Below, in pieces: positions 44,160 to 55,185 of a stretch of 64,000 nt of DNA. A program made the translations under genes and the position numbers. Source of the DNA: Megascapheus bottae (taxonomy: Eukaryota > Chordata > Mammalia > Rodentia > Geomyidae); NCBI GenBank assembly GCA_024803745.1, contig JANJXV010000130.1:982501-1046500 (forward strand), read 5' to 3'. The notes below the pieces were generated by a model. It saw only the letters and a program-made list of their open reading frames with translations, made no database searches and had not been told where the DNA came from. How positions within the stretch are numbered: the first letter of the stretch is position 1; each line of letters starts with the position of its first letter.

Positions 44160-45318
44160 GCCTCTGATGGTGGGTGGAGGGGTCCGTTACAAAAATCTCT
44201 TTTCCAATTTGACACAAGATGTCCAAGAGAAAGCCTTCCTTCACAGAGTTAAAAAAAAATCAATGATGTAAGCCCATCCTGGAGTCCCAGCTGGGCTTGA
44301 GATCTCAGCACTGCCCTTCTTACTCCATGTCTCCTGACCCCAGTGAACAATTTGGAACCAAGTTACAATTTCCTTTTCATTCTCATTAAGCAGAATACTC
44401 CTCTTTAACAACCCTCCCTAAACCACCCCCCATCTACAACCCTCCCTGAGCTTTGCTTGACTATAAAGCGCTCTATTTCTCTGTGATCTTTATGTCCTTA
44501 GAAATTACAACATGCTGGCATAGGTATTTAATTATTGAAAGGAGATGTGCCTTGTAAAATATTGTACCTGCAGGTTTGCTCATGCAAAGTAAGGATGGAT
44601 CCCACTTGGCCAGACAAAACCTTTGCTATGCTAGAGCTTTGTTCTGGAATAAATCTTGGTTTGTGAAATATGCATCCTATAAGAGCACTTCTGGGTTCTG
44701 CCTAGAACTGGCCAAACTAAAACACCTTTCCCTTTTTTAAATGAAACTAAACCTTGCTTTTACATAATACTGAGCTGACCCCCTCCTAGGCTGGGAATTT
44801 AAAGAACACTTTTAGGGGTAGGGAAAAAAAAAACAGATGTCAGATGATCCATCACAGAGTTTCTTTTCCAAGGCTGGAAAGAGCTCCACCACCACACTAA
44901 GGATAAAAGACAACAGATAAACGTCAAAGTTTGAACTCTGCTCAAAGACATACAAAAGCTTAGGTTGCAGGGAAAGCTCTCTGTGCTGTCCAATATGATA
45001 GACATGCTGGTACCATCCAATATTATTGGTTTTGACTTCTAATCCATGGATTTGACTTCAGATGTGTCTGGAATATCCAAAGCAGTGGAATTTCAATTTT
45101 ACATCATAATGTAATCCATTTAGATTTAGTTGCATGGAGCATCATGTAATCCAGGCTTATCCTATTGGACAGTGAATGCAATTACTGATCAATATTCCTA
45201 AAGAACATAGAAGTAAACATGCTCAAAAATATTTGCCAGTGGAATCTGGTAATTTAGAAGAAGGATGAAAGAGCATGATTGAATCAGATTTGTCCTGGGG
45301 AATTCAAGGTTGGTTTAG
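44160..45318. other. Unannotated unique sequence
   Basis: TTCTGGAATAAATCTTGG near 44643 contains a polyadenylation signal but no linked structure was recognised. Confidence 0.4.
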
Positions 45319-45319
45319 C

Positions 45320-45490
45320 AGAAGAAGGAAGGGAAGGGAAGGGGAAGGGAGGGGAGGGAAGGGGAGGGGGAGAGAGAGGAGAGGGGAGGGGGAGGGAAGG
45401 CGAGGGGAGGGGAAGGAAGAGGAGAAAGAAAGAAAAAATAAAAAAAGAAAGAGGGAAGGAGGGAGGGAGGGGAAAGGAAAGGAAAGGAAA
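45320..45490. repeat. Polypurine tract
   Basis: GGGAAGGGAAGGGG units, one C at 45401 and one T at 45439, ending GGAAAGGAAAGGAAA. Confidence 0.92.
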
Positions 45491-45514
45491 TCAATGTCAG
45501 CGATTTAGTGGCAC

Positions 45515-45780
45515 AAATTCATGGAATCCCAGTACTCACAAAGAGGAAGCAGGAGGATCACAAATTCAAGGTCAGACTGGGATATAGACCGAGAACCTGG
45601 CTCAAAGAAAAAAAATCAGGTATGGTAGCGCATACATGTAATCCCAGCTGTGTAGGAGGATTCAAATTAAAACCCTATCTGAAAAATAATCAACCCCAAA
45701 AGAGGGCTGGGGGCATTGCTTAAGCAGAAGAGTGCTTGCTGAGTAGACATGAGGCCCTGAGTTCAAATTCCAGCAAAAAA
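45515..45780 (+). mobile_element. B1-like copies followed by an ID-like unit
   Basis: CATGGAATCCCAGTACTCAC and AGGAGGATCACAAATTCAAG (B1 right portion), then a second head CAGGTATGGTAGCGCATACA, TGTAATCCCAGCTGTGTAGG, then GAGGGCTGGGGGCATTGCTT and GAGGCCCTGAGTTCAAATTC with an A-run, an ID unit. Arranged as B1-B1-ID. Confidence 0.68.
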
Positions 45781-47145
45781 GGAGAGAGAATACTTACCTG
45801 ACTTGAAAAGTAACCTCGTATGTGGTAAGAGTTCTATTAATACTAATTAGAATCAGCTCTATTAACCTTAGCTCATGAATATATTGCTATACTATGTCAT
45901 TAATGTTATTAATATATCATTCATAGTATATTAATAGGAATACACTCATACTAACTTATTCCTGTTAAATACTGTTTAGGATTTCACTGTTCCCTTTTCT
46001 TAGGCTGTGAGTGTTACACCTCCCTGAGATTTTTTTTTTTGTGTAACAAGAGGCTCCCCTGACACTGAGCCTCATGTGTTCTGAGAGTCCGGGGATCCCC
46101 AGATCTGGGCCCCCCGCCATGCCCCACATGGGCTGGCTTCTCCAACACATGCAGCTGCTCTGTTGGCTGACCCAATCCAGGCCAGTGACTCTGCTTCTCT
46201 CCTGCTTGCCTCAGCAGTTTTGCTTCCCAGCCGTCCACACTCCCAATGGCTCCAATACGTCCAAAGATGAGCACTTCCAAACCCTGAATTATTTACATCT
46301 GAGAGGCTCCATGGGTCCTTTCTCCCTCCAATTCTGCCAGCCCCTCCCCCCTTCCAATGAATCATAGCAAATTTGAATCTTGGCCATACACACACAAAGT
46401 GAAGTTTTGTTTTTTACTTAGAAGGTTCCTCTGGTACACCCAGGAGAAAAAGGGCAGAAAAAGATGGAGGTGGACAGTGGCTTGCAAAGGAAAAGGGAAA
46501 GAAAAGCAAACAACAACAATAACAATAAAGCAACTCTTGCTGAATCAGTAACTAGCAGTAATAGATTTTTTTTTAAAAATTCACTTCCAGGCTCAGTTGG
46601 GGAAAACAAGATACATTTCCTTGCAATAATTTAAAGAGTGGAATGTTTCATTCCCAGAGAAACTACAGCTGTTTTGACCTATTCCTGGCTTTAGGTTGGA
46701 CTATTATTTGCATTCTCTGAATTATTATTGTTGTTATTTCTTTTCCTTTCTTAACATGGTAGCATTTAGGAATGGAGCCAAGTTATAGCCTGATTAAAGT
46801 CTTTCACTCTGAATTAAAGGTTTTGAATCCAGCCTTAGGCTTCAGCCTCAGATTTTTGTTGCTGTAGCTGCTGTTTTCCATCCACACCTCCCCATCTCCA
46901 GGGGAGAAGAATAGAACTAGAAATCAGTCCGCTGCAGGCACACCCCTCTGAGGTTACACCAATTGGCTCCAAGGAGGGTGCCACTGCTGTTTTGGATGTT
47001 ATAAGGCCACTGTGGCTGCAACCAGGCCAGTAAGGGGACAAAGGACATCTCCCTGAGGGAAAGGCCAAGGGAAGAGAAGGACCCTTCCCAAGCATTCTCA
47101 TGTTCTAGAAAAGTCACTCTCCTTGCAATTCCTTTTTTCATCTCA
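45781..47145. other. Unannotated unique sequence
   Basis: 45830-45960 is AT-rich. No gene recognised; frames at 46072-46395 (minus) and 46074-46367 (plus) are mutual shadows with no motifs. Confidence 0.4.
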
Positions 47146-47378
47146 AGAGTTCTGATAACTCACACCTGTAATCTCAGCTACTCAGAAGTCTAAGATCTAA
47201 GGATGGCGGTTCAAAGCCAGTCCTGGCAGAAAAGTCCCTGAGACTCTTACCTCCAATAAACTACCAAAAAGCCAGAAGTTAGGGGTGTGGCAAGTGGTAG
47301 AGCACCAGCCATGCAGCTGGGGATAGCAGGCAGGAATATGAGTGTGAGGCCTTGAGTTCAAGCACCGGTAGTGACAAG
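47146..47378 (+). mobile_element. B1/Alu-headed composite SINE
   Basis: TGATAACTCACACCTGTAAT, TCAGCTACTCAGAAGTCTAA, GACTCTTACCTCCAATAAAC left half; GTGTGGCAAGTGGTAGAGC and CCTTGAGTTCAAGCACC right half with a short internal insertion. Confidence 0.8.
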
Positions 47379-47627
47379 TTCATTCATCAATTCACTTCAG
47401 TCACCTGTAACATGAGATCATAAGAGCACCTAGGTCAAAGTGTTGGGTCTGAGATATTTACAGATGCACTGATCAGTAATCAATCAATGCTGGCTGGTGT
47501 GTACTGCTCCTCTTTAAGGTGCTTTCTCTACCTGATCATCTAGCATGTCATCTTCCCATGTCTGCCAAGATCGCACTTGCCGATAATGGAAAAAGCACAA
47601 ACCATACACGTGTGTGCGTACAGGCTT

Positions 47628-47628
<1 letters not shown>

Positions 47629-47675
<47 letters not shown>
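47629..47675. repeat. (CA)23 microsatellite
   Basis: Uninterrupted CA dinucleotide, inside the 5' edge of a minus-strand SINE relic. Confidence 0.96.
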
Positions 47676-47676
<1 letters not shown>

Positions 47677-47798
47677 ACTTGTCTGTCGAAATAGGCTCTT
47701 TTCTGCCCAGGAGGGCCTTAGACTGCCATCTTCCCAATCATTGCCTGCTGAGCAGCAGAAATTATAGATGTCAGCCACCAAGGCCTGGCTGATAGAAA
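47676..47798 (-). mobile_element. B1-headed SINE left-half relic
   Basis: TCAGCCACCAAGGCCTGGC, AAATTATAGATGTC, TTGCCTGCTGAGCAGCAG on the plus strand are the complement of a degraded B1-like head. Confidence 0.5.
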
Positions 47799-48061
47799 GA
47801 TCTCTCTAGAAGACAGCTCAGTGGGCCCTTGGACCATAATCCTCCTCTGTCTATGCTTCAACATGGAGCTGGGATTTCAGGTGTGCACTACTGTTGGTTT
47901 GTTGGTTGAAATGGGGATAGGGGGAAACTCGAGCCCTGTGCAATGTCAGAGCCCACGTCCCATGTCTGTTACTTGCCTGTTGAAGGGAGGGAGGGAAAGC
48001 GGGCAATCTATCCCTACTGGGTGAAGGCTGAGAGAAGAGAAGGGGGGAGGTAAGATGGTAA

Positions 48062-48250
48062 GGGCTGGGAGTTTGGCCTAGTGGTAGAGTGCTTGCCTGG
48101 CATGCACAAAGACCTGGGTTCGATTCCTCAGTACCACATACACAGAAACGGTGCTGTGGCTCAAGTGGTAGAGCACTAGCCTTGAGAAAGCCCAAGGACA
48201 GCGCTCAGGCCCTGAGTTCAAGCCTCAGGCCTCCGGACTGGCAAAAAAAA
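48062..48250 (+). mobile_element. IDL-Geo-type dimeric SINE
   Basis: AGGGCTGGGAGTTTGGCCTA start, GGTTCGATTCCTCAGTACC, CACATACACAGAAACGG linker (short deletion at the linker), right monomer GTGGCTCAAGTGGTAGAGC and GAGTTCAAGCCTCAGGCC, A9 tail then T7 and A8. Confidence 0.88.
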
Positions 48251-48269
48251 ATTTTTTTAAAAAAAAAGG

Positions 48270-48884
48270 TAATCAATGCCCTTTTTGGCCACAGGCTGCT
48301 GGGTACCAGGCCATGGAGAAAAAGACAGAAGAATGTGAAAGAGCAGAAGGAGAAATGAAGCAGTCATGGACCCCGCTGCCAGGAAAGCCTGCACTGTTCT
48401 GGCTGCTGCCAGTGCCAACAGGAATGGCAGGCAGCCTGGAGCTCTTGACAGAGGATGGGGAGGAAAGCCAGGAGCGAGAGTCAGCCAGAGGGAGATGCTG
48501 GAGGGGCTTCCCCAACTGAGCAGGTGCCTGGGGAAGGAAGACCCTACCCAAGAACAGCCTTGGGAGCCACAAACAATCCCCCTCCCTAACCTGTGCCCTG
48601 GACCTCCTACTCTCCCAGATCTCAAAGCAGCTAGCCCCAGCTCTCCTTCAGCCAGGCCAGCTGCCCGGCAGGCAAGCAGATGGTGACATCTTCACTAGAG
48701 CCAAAATTACCTTTCCAGGAAAATGTCTCAACCTTCTCTGGAGGACACAGAAAGGAGCGTGCACCATGGAGAATTTCAAACTTTCTCAAGAAGCTACAGC
48801 TTCTTAAAAGTATTTGAGTGAAACAAAAATGTATTTTGACTATAGATTGTTCAGTGCCTCCGATTTAAAAAGAAAAGAAAGGTT
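48270..48884. other. Unannotated sequence, GC-richer
   Basis: Frames on both strands between 48257 and 48686 overlap fully, contain no domain and are taken as compositional. Confidence 0.42.
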
Positions 48885-49077
48885 GTTGAAAGTTGCCTAT
48901 AATCTCAACCACCTGGGAGGCAGAGGTAGGAAGATGACAGTTCAAGGCTGAACTGGGAGAAAATACAAGACCTATCTGAAAACCAAACTAAAAGCCAAGG
49001 GACTGGGAACAGGGCTCAAGTAATAGAGCACCTACCTAGAAAGCACAAGGCCCTGAATTTAATCCCAGTACAAAAAA
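48885..49077 (+). mobile_element. B1 plus ID composite SINE
   Basis: GTTGCCTATAATCTCAACCA, CCTGGGAGGCAGAGGTAGGA, GGCTGAACTGGGAGAAAATA is B1-like; GGGACTGGGAACAGGGCTCA, AGCACCTACCTAGAAAGCAC, AGGCCCTGAATTTAATCCCA is ID-like. This B1-ID order differs from the B1-Geo class. Confidence 0.75.
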
Positions 49078-49080
49078 ATA

Positions 49081-49124
<44 letters not shown>
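49078..49124. repeat. (AAT)n microsatellite on a SINE tail
   Basis: About 15 units following the A-tail of the B1-ID element. Confidence 0.92.
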
Positions 49125-49126
<2 letters not shown>

Positions 49127-49128
49127 CA

Positions 49129-49352
49129 GGTGCTGGTGGCTCATACCTGCATTCCTAGCTACTCAAGAAGCTGAGATCTGAGGATCAAGGTTCAAAGCCA
49201 GTAGGGGCAGAAAAGTCTATGAAACTCTTATCTCCAATTAACCACCTAAAAACCAGAAGTGGCACTGTGGCTCAGAATGGCAGTGTGCTAGCCTGAAAAG
49301 AAAAAGAGCTCAAGGACAGTGACCAGGACCAGACTTCAAGTCCCATGACCAA
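49129..49352 (+). mobile_element. B1/Alu-headed composite SINE
   Basis: CAGGTGCTGGTGGCTCATAC, CTAGCTACTCAAGAAGCTGA left half; GGCACTGTGGCTCAGAATGG, GCTCAAGGACAGTGACCAG right half. Followed by a (TAAC)5 run at 49363-49384. Confidence 0.82.
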
Positions 49353-49384
49353 CAGAAAATTAATTAACTAACTAACTAACTAAC

Positions 49385-49742
49385 AGTCAGGTAGTTTCCA
49401 GAACTTTAGCTCCTTACTCCCCAACCCTGTCATCCCTTGTGAGCAGCTAGTCATGGACTAAAAATCACTGAATTAAACTATTCTATCTGTCTCTGTCTCA
49501 TCCCCTCCCTCTCAAATCTCAACATCTGGCTCCCAGATGTATGCTTACCACTGCACTTACTGCTTGCATAACAGACAGGTTCCATTATCAATGCTAATCT
49601 GTTTACCTAATTCTAGAACTCTGAGGGGCTGTGCTGGGAAATATTGCACGCTCCATTCCACATCAAGTAGGGACATGTTCGGTGAGTGATTAGCAATGTC
49701 TGCATGGAAACAGGAAGCTGGATGCATGGGTCCAGTACTCAC
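49385..49742. other. Unannotated unique sequence
   Basis: No gene recognised other than the exon-like segment that follows. Confidence 0.4.
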
Positions 49743-49808
49743 ACAGAGGGCCGCATCTTCATCACTCTGCTTCTGGACAATGTTTGACTCTAAAAAGCTC
49801 CCTTCTGA
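49743..49808 (-). other. Candidate 66-bp exon, minus strand (unproven)
   Basis: On the minus strand the upstream sequence TCAGCATAAATGTTTTCTCCAG (position 49809 upward; given here as context) has a branch-point-like TCAGCAT and a pyrimidine run before AG; the downstream edge CTCTGT/GTGAGTACT is a strong donor. The 66 bp are 22 codons, open in the frame that reads SEGSFLESNIVQKQSDEDAA. The Asp/Glu/Lys/Gln content is protein-like and the length is a multiple of three. I do not recognise the peptide. Confidence 0.3.
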
Positions 49809-49889
49809 CTGGAGAAAACATTTATGCTGACTATGAGACACAAATGAATGATTGAAGGCCTCCAGAGGAAAGGATTTTGAAGCAAACAA

Positions 49890-50095
49890 GGAATTTCTCT
49901 AGCATCTCTATCCTCAAAACTCATATGACTCCCCTGTTAGACTTCATGTCTGCATGTACTGTTGTCAAAACTACTTTTTCCTACTTCACAAGAATGAGAA
50001 GATGGGTCCCCTGGACCTCGTCACTCCTAAACTGGCCCCATCCTGTCCACTGCAGATAAGCATCAACTTGCAAATCCTAGCCTGATAGAAATATC
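49890..50095. other. Unannotated unique sequence
   Basis: Nothing recognised. Confidence 0.35.
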
Positions 50096-50099
50096 CTAA

Positions 50100-50265
50100 G
50101 ATGTGTAGACCTCACTGGTCAGGGACTCAAATCTCACCTGACCAAGTGGATGGCCTTGGGGGGGGAAATTATTTGCCCTTGCCAGCCTCAGTTTCCTCCT
50201 ATGCATGAGAAAAAGGAAAGAATTCGGAGCTCATGTAAGAATTAAGGAAATTACAGTTGTTCTGC
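50100..50265 (+). repeat. MIR SINE fragment
   Basis: ACTCAAATCTCACCTGACCA, AATTATTTGCCCTTGCCAGC, CTCAGTTTCCTCCTATGCAT and AAGAATTAAGGAAATTACAG follow the MIR order. Confidence 0.7.
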
Positions 50266-50269
50266 TCCT

Positions 50270-50886
50270 AAAATCTACAGGATATTTAAGATACACTGCT
50301 TTCTTTTCCCCTCTTTTCATACCCTCAAGGCTATTTCAAGCTTTCTCCACAGGCAGTGAGTAAGGCATCAGAAATGTCTCTGTGCTGAATTAACGTAGCT
50401 GAGAAATGAGAAACCCCTCCCTGTGCCCCCAACTTGAGCCCTCCTCCTCTCTGTTTAGATTCAACTCAAAATAGCTGAACTTAGATGGAACCAGTTGGGG
50501 TCTGTCTTTGTATCTGGAGGCTTAAAAAAAAAGATTCAAACCTTAAGCCCAACAGCTGCAGGTTAGTCAAGGACCTGATTCTGCCTGGTTAATTAACTTT
50601 AACCTCCAACCCAAGTCACTGTACATTTGTGCAGCTGACTCCTTTGATGCTAAAAGAATAAGCTTTTATCCAATGATTTATAATTTTTTAAAAGAAACTG
50701 TTTTAAGTAGCATAGGTGTATAGTTGTGTTTTTTTAATTAAATAGAACCAAAGCATTTCAAATGAAGAACTGTTCCTCAAAATACTAGTCTTACAAATCT
50801 TGCCAGAAATGCATTTATTAAAAGTAGGCTTCTCAATGTAGTTTAGGTACATTTAATAAATGTAAGTGTACATATAAAAGCAGATA
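50270..50886. other. Unannotated unique sequence
   Basis: No gene recognised; mildly AT-rich toward 50850. Confidence 0.4.
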
Positions 50887-50889
50887 ACG

Positions 50890-51104
50890 GGGCTGGGAGT
50901 GTGGCCTAGTAGTAGAGTGCTTATCTAGCATGTACAACGCTCTGGGTTCAATCCCTTGGTACCACATACACAGAGAAAACAGAAAGTGGTGGTGCTGTGA
51001 CTCAAGGGGTAGAGTGCTAGCCTTGAGAAAGCCCAAGGACAATGCCCAGGCCCTGAGTTGAAGCCCCAGGACTGGCAAAACAAAACAAAACAAAACAAAC
51101 AAAA
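50890..51104 (+). mobile_element. IDL-Geo-type dimeric SINE
   Basis: GGGGCTGGGAGTGTGGCCTA start, GGTTCAATCCC B box, right monomer GTGACTCAAGGGGTAGAG and GAGTTGAAGCCCCAGG; tail (CAAAA)n. CAGATAA on both sides (about 50881 and 51106) is a likely target duplication. Confidence 0.85.
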
Positions 51105-51164
51105 AACAGATAAAAAAGAGATACGTAGATAGAGACTCATACTCAGACAAATGTGTGTTTGGCG

Positions 51165-51328
51165 GAGTGGTTACTGGGTCTTGAACTCAGAGCCTAGGCT
51201 CTGTCCTGCAACTTCTTCCTCTCCAGACTGAGGCTCTGTCCCTCAGCTTCCTCCTCTCCAGCTGAGCCTAGGCTCTACTTCTGGATTTTTGGTGGATCTG
51301 AGCCTTACAGGCATGAGATGTCAGTCTC
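51165..51328 (-). mobile_element. Degenerate composite SINE with internal duplication
   Basis: TGGGTCTTGAACTCAGAGCC on the plus strand marks the right monomer. GGCTCTGTCC plus CTTCCTCCTCTCCAG occurs twice (about 51208 and 51233). The left half is barely recognisable (AGCCTTACAGGCATGAGATG). Confidence 0.5.
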
Positions 51329-51339
51329 ATACAAGCATG

Positions 51340-51990
51340 TTACATATGGATCTCTTTATAATAGATCCTAAAATTTACTTCATTCTGGTATACCTACATC
51401 TATGCTTTCAATGGCTCCATTGTTAAAAGAAATTACCATTATTCCAATATTTAGGCAGGCCATCATTTCCCCCTCATTTTCCACTAACAGACAAATAGGA
51501 GATATTTTATATTTCCCATGATGATGTTGGAGCAACAGGCCTGCACATGAGTCTCTGTGTAAAGATTTCTTTTTTTTTTACACTTCATATTTAGAGTGTA
51601 GAATGGTTTCTAAAAGCCTACGCACTCAGAATTCAGTTAGCATTTAAGAACGTAAAACATACTTGCATAGGCAGCTCCGGGAGCTCCCACTGCAAAGGGT
51701 ACATGTTGCCTGATTCCAAAAGAACTACTTACTTCCACAGCCATATACAATGTAATCCCAGCACTTGGGAGGTGGGGGAAGGAAGACCACTGGACAGTAA
51801 GAGACTTGTGGAGAAGAGCTAGGAGGCCCCAGCTGCACAAACCAAAGCCAGACAAGATTTTCCAACTGCCATCAAGCCCCCAGACACAGGATCAAGGCTA
51901 GCTACCAGGTCAAGGGCTTGCTACCAACCCTATCTATTGTTGGCTACATGTGAATCCAACAATGGGGATTCCTATCTCAAGAATGCACAG
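51340..51990. other. Mostly unique sequence with a B1 relic
   Basis: ACAATGTAATCCCAGCACTT GGGAGG at 51749-51775 is a B1-like scrap. Nothing else was recognised. Confidence 0.45.
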
Positions 51991-51991
51991 A

Positions 51992-52182
51992 CAGCTGGGT
52001 GCTGCTGGCTCATGCCAATAATCCTACTCAAGAGGCTGAGATCTGAGCATCATGGTTCAAAGCCAGCCTAGACGCTATATCCAATGAATCACCAGAAAAC
52101 CGGAAGTAGCACTGTGGTGCAAAGTCATAGAGTACTAATCAGGCCCTGAGTTCAAGCCCCACATTCAACCAAAAAAAAAAGG
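51992..52182 (+). mobile_element. B1/Alu-headed composite SINE, shortened right half
   Basis: CAGCTGGGTGCTGCTGGCTC, AATAATCCTACTCAAGAGGC left half; AGCACTGTGGTGCAAAGTC, CAGGCCCTGAGTTCAAGCCC right half; A10 tail. The middle of the right half is deleted. Confidence 0.8.
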
Positions 52183-52184
52183 TA

Positions 52185-52902
52185 CAGACATGTCCCTGCC
52201 AGTGCTGTTTTGGGTTTTTTTTTCAGTGGATCTGGGGCACAATGGATAATACCAGGTGTATCTTGGGCATTCTGTACCTCTCCACCATCTTTCCCCCATA
52301 ATTCTCTCCTGGTTTAAAGCTTCCAAACAGAAGCTTTAACAGCTCAAAGGGACTACCGTACTGTATGTGTGAGAAATCAACACTCCAGGCCTTCAAGGAG
52401 AACAGAGGAGGCATTCGGGCTAGCACAGGGAAGAATTCTGTACAGTCACCATCCAGAATAGCAGCAGCCCAGATGGGCGCATATCAAATGTTCCTCGTGC
52501 ACACGATTCGGTCACCTCCCTTCTTCACCGAGCCAAATATCCATAATTTAAAAGCTGTAAAGCCTGAGCTTTCCCTGTGGGCTCTCTAGCCCCCCCTTCC
52601 TGGGGTGGGGGAAAGGGTCAACACTTTCTTGGTAGTTATAGATGCCATCTGAATACTGCTGGGTTGCTTAACATCTCTGCAGACAACCATGCACTCTCTG
52701 GGTCCTTAAGAACAAGTGATACAGGGCTGAGCTCCTGGAAGGGATGGGTGAACCGGGGTGTGTGGGTACCAGGAAGGGGAAGGGACAGAGGCTGTGTAAT
52801 GGACAAGGTCAGCCTGGGCAGGATACATACAGGAATGCAATGTGAGTGCATGAGGGGCGAGGATGGGAGCGTCATTGCTTTCCACGCTGCCACAATGAAA
52901 TC

Positions 52903-52904
<2 letters not shown>
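52185..52904. other. Unannotated unique sequence
   Basis: No gene recognised. The 151-codon frame 52577-53032 owes its end to the TC repeat. Confidence 0.45.

Positions 52905-52970
<66 letters not shown>
52905..52970. repeat. (CT)33 microsatellite
   Basis: Sixty-six uninterrupted bases of CT dinucleotide. Confidence 0.97.
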
Positions 52971-52978
<8 letters not shown>

Positions 52979-53244
52979 CTTAACTGTTTTATGACTCAGC
53001 TAGGCATCCCAACTTTTCTTGGCCTGCTTTAGGGTAACACATTTGCCAAATGTTCTGGCCTCAACAAACAGCACTCAAGGAATTCTTCCCCGTCATCCAG
53101 AGCAAAGAGGAAATGTCAGCCTTCGGTTCAGTAAGTTCTCTCCACGTAAGCAACACTGCCCTGCACTAGGTGTTTGGATTCTACTGAATTCTTTAATTAT
53201 ATCTTCCTTTGGGATCTAAAAAAAATGCATTTCAGGATTTTTGT
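52971..53244. other. Unannotated unique sequence
   Basis: Nothing recognised. Confidence 0.35.
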
Positions 53245-53259
53245 TTGGTCTTGTTTTTG

Positions 53260-53398
53260 TTTTTTTTTTCTTTTTTTTTTAAATTTTTTTTTAATGTAAT
53301 TAGTAAAAGGGTTACATGATATTTGCCAGATAGAAGGTGCATTAATTCACATACATTGATACCCTTTCACATGTCTTGGTACCCATTTCCCTCCCCCC
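53260..53398 (-). mobile_element. Very short L1 3' end inserted into a SINE tail
   Basis: 139 bp: T-rich start (complement of poly(A)), TAATTAGTAAAAGGGTTACA, CCAGATAGAAGGTGCATTAA and CCCTTTCACATGTCTTGGTA are the same 3' UTR as the copy at 40228-40609. A perfect 15-bp target duplication TTGGTCTTGTTTTTG lies at 53245-53259 and 53399-53413, and this target is part of the T-rich/Geo start of the following minus-strand SINE. Confidence 0.92.
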
Positions 53399-53605
53399 TT
53401 GGTCTTGTTTTTGAACTCGGGGCTTGCACACTCTTTCTGAGCTTTTTTCTTTCTTTTTTTTTCCCTCAAGGCTTTCACTCTACCACTTGAGCCACACTGA
53501 CACTTCCGGTTTTTTTCTGAGTGGTTTATTACAGCTAAGAGTCTCACAGACTTTCTGTCCCCAGGCTGGCTTTGAACCACAATACTCAGATCTCAACCCC
53601 CCTCA
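53399..53605 (-). mobile_element. B1/Alu-headed composite SINE, host of an L1 insertion
   Basis: On the plus strand TTTTTGAACTCGGGGCTTGC, TCACTCTACCACTTGAGCCA, AGCTAAGAGTCTCACAGACT and CAGGCTGGCTTTGAACCACA are the complement of right monomer, junction and left half. The left part of its tail lies before 53260. Confidence 0.83.
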
Positions 53606-54328
53606 ATAGGTAAGATGGCAGGCTGAGAGCAGATGGATATTATGTTACCGATGACAGATGCTAATTTACACCCCACTCTCGGCCCCCAGGCCCCCAATGC
53701 AATGCCTAGCAAGAGGTTTGGCACTCGGTAAACTTACACCAGCAAGAACAGCATTGCCCTGGGAACCTTCGTGAATTCTCCAACCCTTTCCTAGACTGAA
53801 GCCAGATTAAGATGCCAGTCATCTCTTACGTCAAACCAGTAGTAGGCTGGAGAATTTCACATCCTACTCTTTATTTATCTGACACAGGTAATTCTCAGCC
53901 CCCAAAACTTAGGACCTTGGATGCACACAGTTCCACAACACCTGACTTGGGAACACGAGATGAGTAATACAGAAATGAATCTCCAGGCCCAGTTCAGTAA
54001 ATAGGACTCTCCATTTCCTGACAACACACAACAAAACACCCTTTGCCTTCTGCTGAGTCCCATCTCCTAGGAAACATCATAATAGGCTTAGCAAAAGCCA
54101 GGAAGATCTTAGGAGACCGGCTGTTCACTCTGCAACAGGGCTGCACTTAAGTGTTCTATTCAAGAAGCACACATTGGGTTGGCCTCCACATTAACCTGCT
54201 AGGAATGAAGACACACGTCAGAAACAGGTGGGAGAGAGGCAGAACTCAGAGCCTGGAAGGCAAAGAGAACTCTGTGAGTCAATGCTCTAATTAGGAACTT
54301 GTATGTTCTGCTTTCCCTGCAAGCAGGA

Positions 54329-54330
<2 letters not shown>
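53606..54330. other. Unannotated unique sequence
   Basis: No gene recognised. Confidence 0.4.

Positions 54331-54401
<71 letters not shown>
54331..54401. repeat. (AC)n microsatellite
   Basis: 71 bp of AC, one G interruption at 54360. Confidence 0.96.
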
Positions 54402-54403
<2 letters not shown>

Positions 54404-54504
54404 TTCCATGTACGTTGTGGCTCCTTTAGACAATTAGGGAAATGATAAGGACCTTCCATTTTGTCTATCATTTAAAATCATGATAAACGATCCAGTAGGG
54501 TTTT

Positions 54505-54702
54505 TCTTTTCTTTTTTTTCCAGTCCTTGGGCTTGAACTCAGGGCCTGAGTACTGTCCTTGGACTTTCTCAAGGCTAGCATTCTACCACTTGAGCCACAG
54601 CACCATTTCTGGCTTTTTCTATGTAGGTGGTACCAAGGAATCGAACCTGGGTCTCTGTGCATAATAGCCAAATACTCTACAACTAGGTCACACTCCCAGC
54701 CC
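54505..54702 (-). mobile_element. IDL-Geo-type dimeric SINE
   Basis: Plus-strand text TCCTTGGGCTTGAACTCAGG, CTACCACTTGAGCCACAGCA (right monomer complement), TATGTAGGTGGTACC (linker), GGAATCGAACC (B-box complement), CACACTCCCAGCCC (5' end). Confidence 0.86.
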
Positions 54703-54704
54703 TT

Positions 54705-55169
54705 GTCCCTCCCAGCCCTCTTTCTTTTTTTTTTAAATGCACATTTGTAAAAGAAACTTGGGCTACATCTAATCTAACCATGCCCACTTCTGGGAAAACT
54801 TCCACCCCCACCGTAAATATATCCCTGTGTCTGTGACAATATTGAGGCCAAATGAGTCACTTGAAAAACCTGAGAAGGGTATTCCATGTTCCAAAGACAA
54901 GCAAAAATAATAATAATAACAACAACAAACCTAATTAAGTCCAGAAAGGAGTAGAAATGAGTCAGGCGCATGTTCACATTGGAATGAGTAATAAGAGGAG
55001 ATGATATGGATAAAGGGAAAAGTTAACCAACCACCCCTAAGGGGTGACATTTTACAGAGGACGCCCCACCTGCATGGGACTCACTGCACACTGTAACACC
55101 TCATTTTTTTCCCCATCATTTTCTGAACTTACTGTGTCTCTCTTGCCTACATTCGTCTTTGTATCTTTT
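54705..55169. other. Unannotated unique sequence
   Basis: AATAATAATAATAACAAC run near 54905. No gene recognised. Confidence 0.4.
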
Positions 55170-55185
55170 AAGAAGTCCCCTTCTA

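Noticed and set aside
52904..52972. Repeat array as CRISPR-like
   Set aside because: It is a simple CT dinucleotide; there are no spaced direct repeats anywhere in the window.
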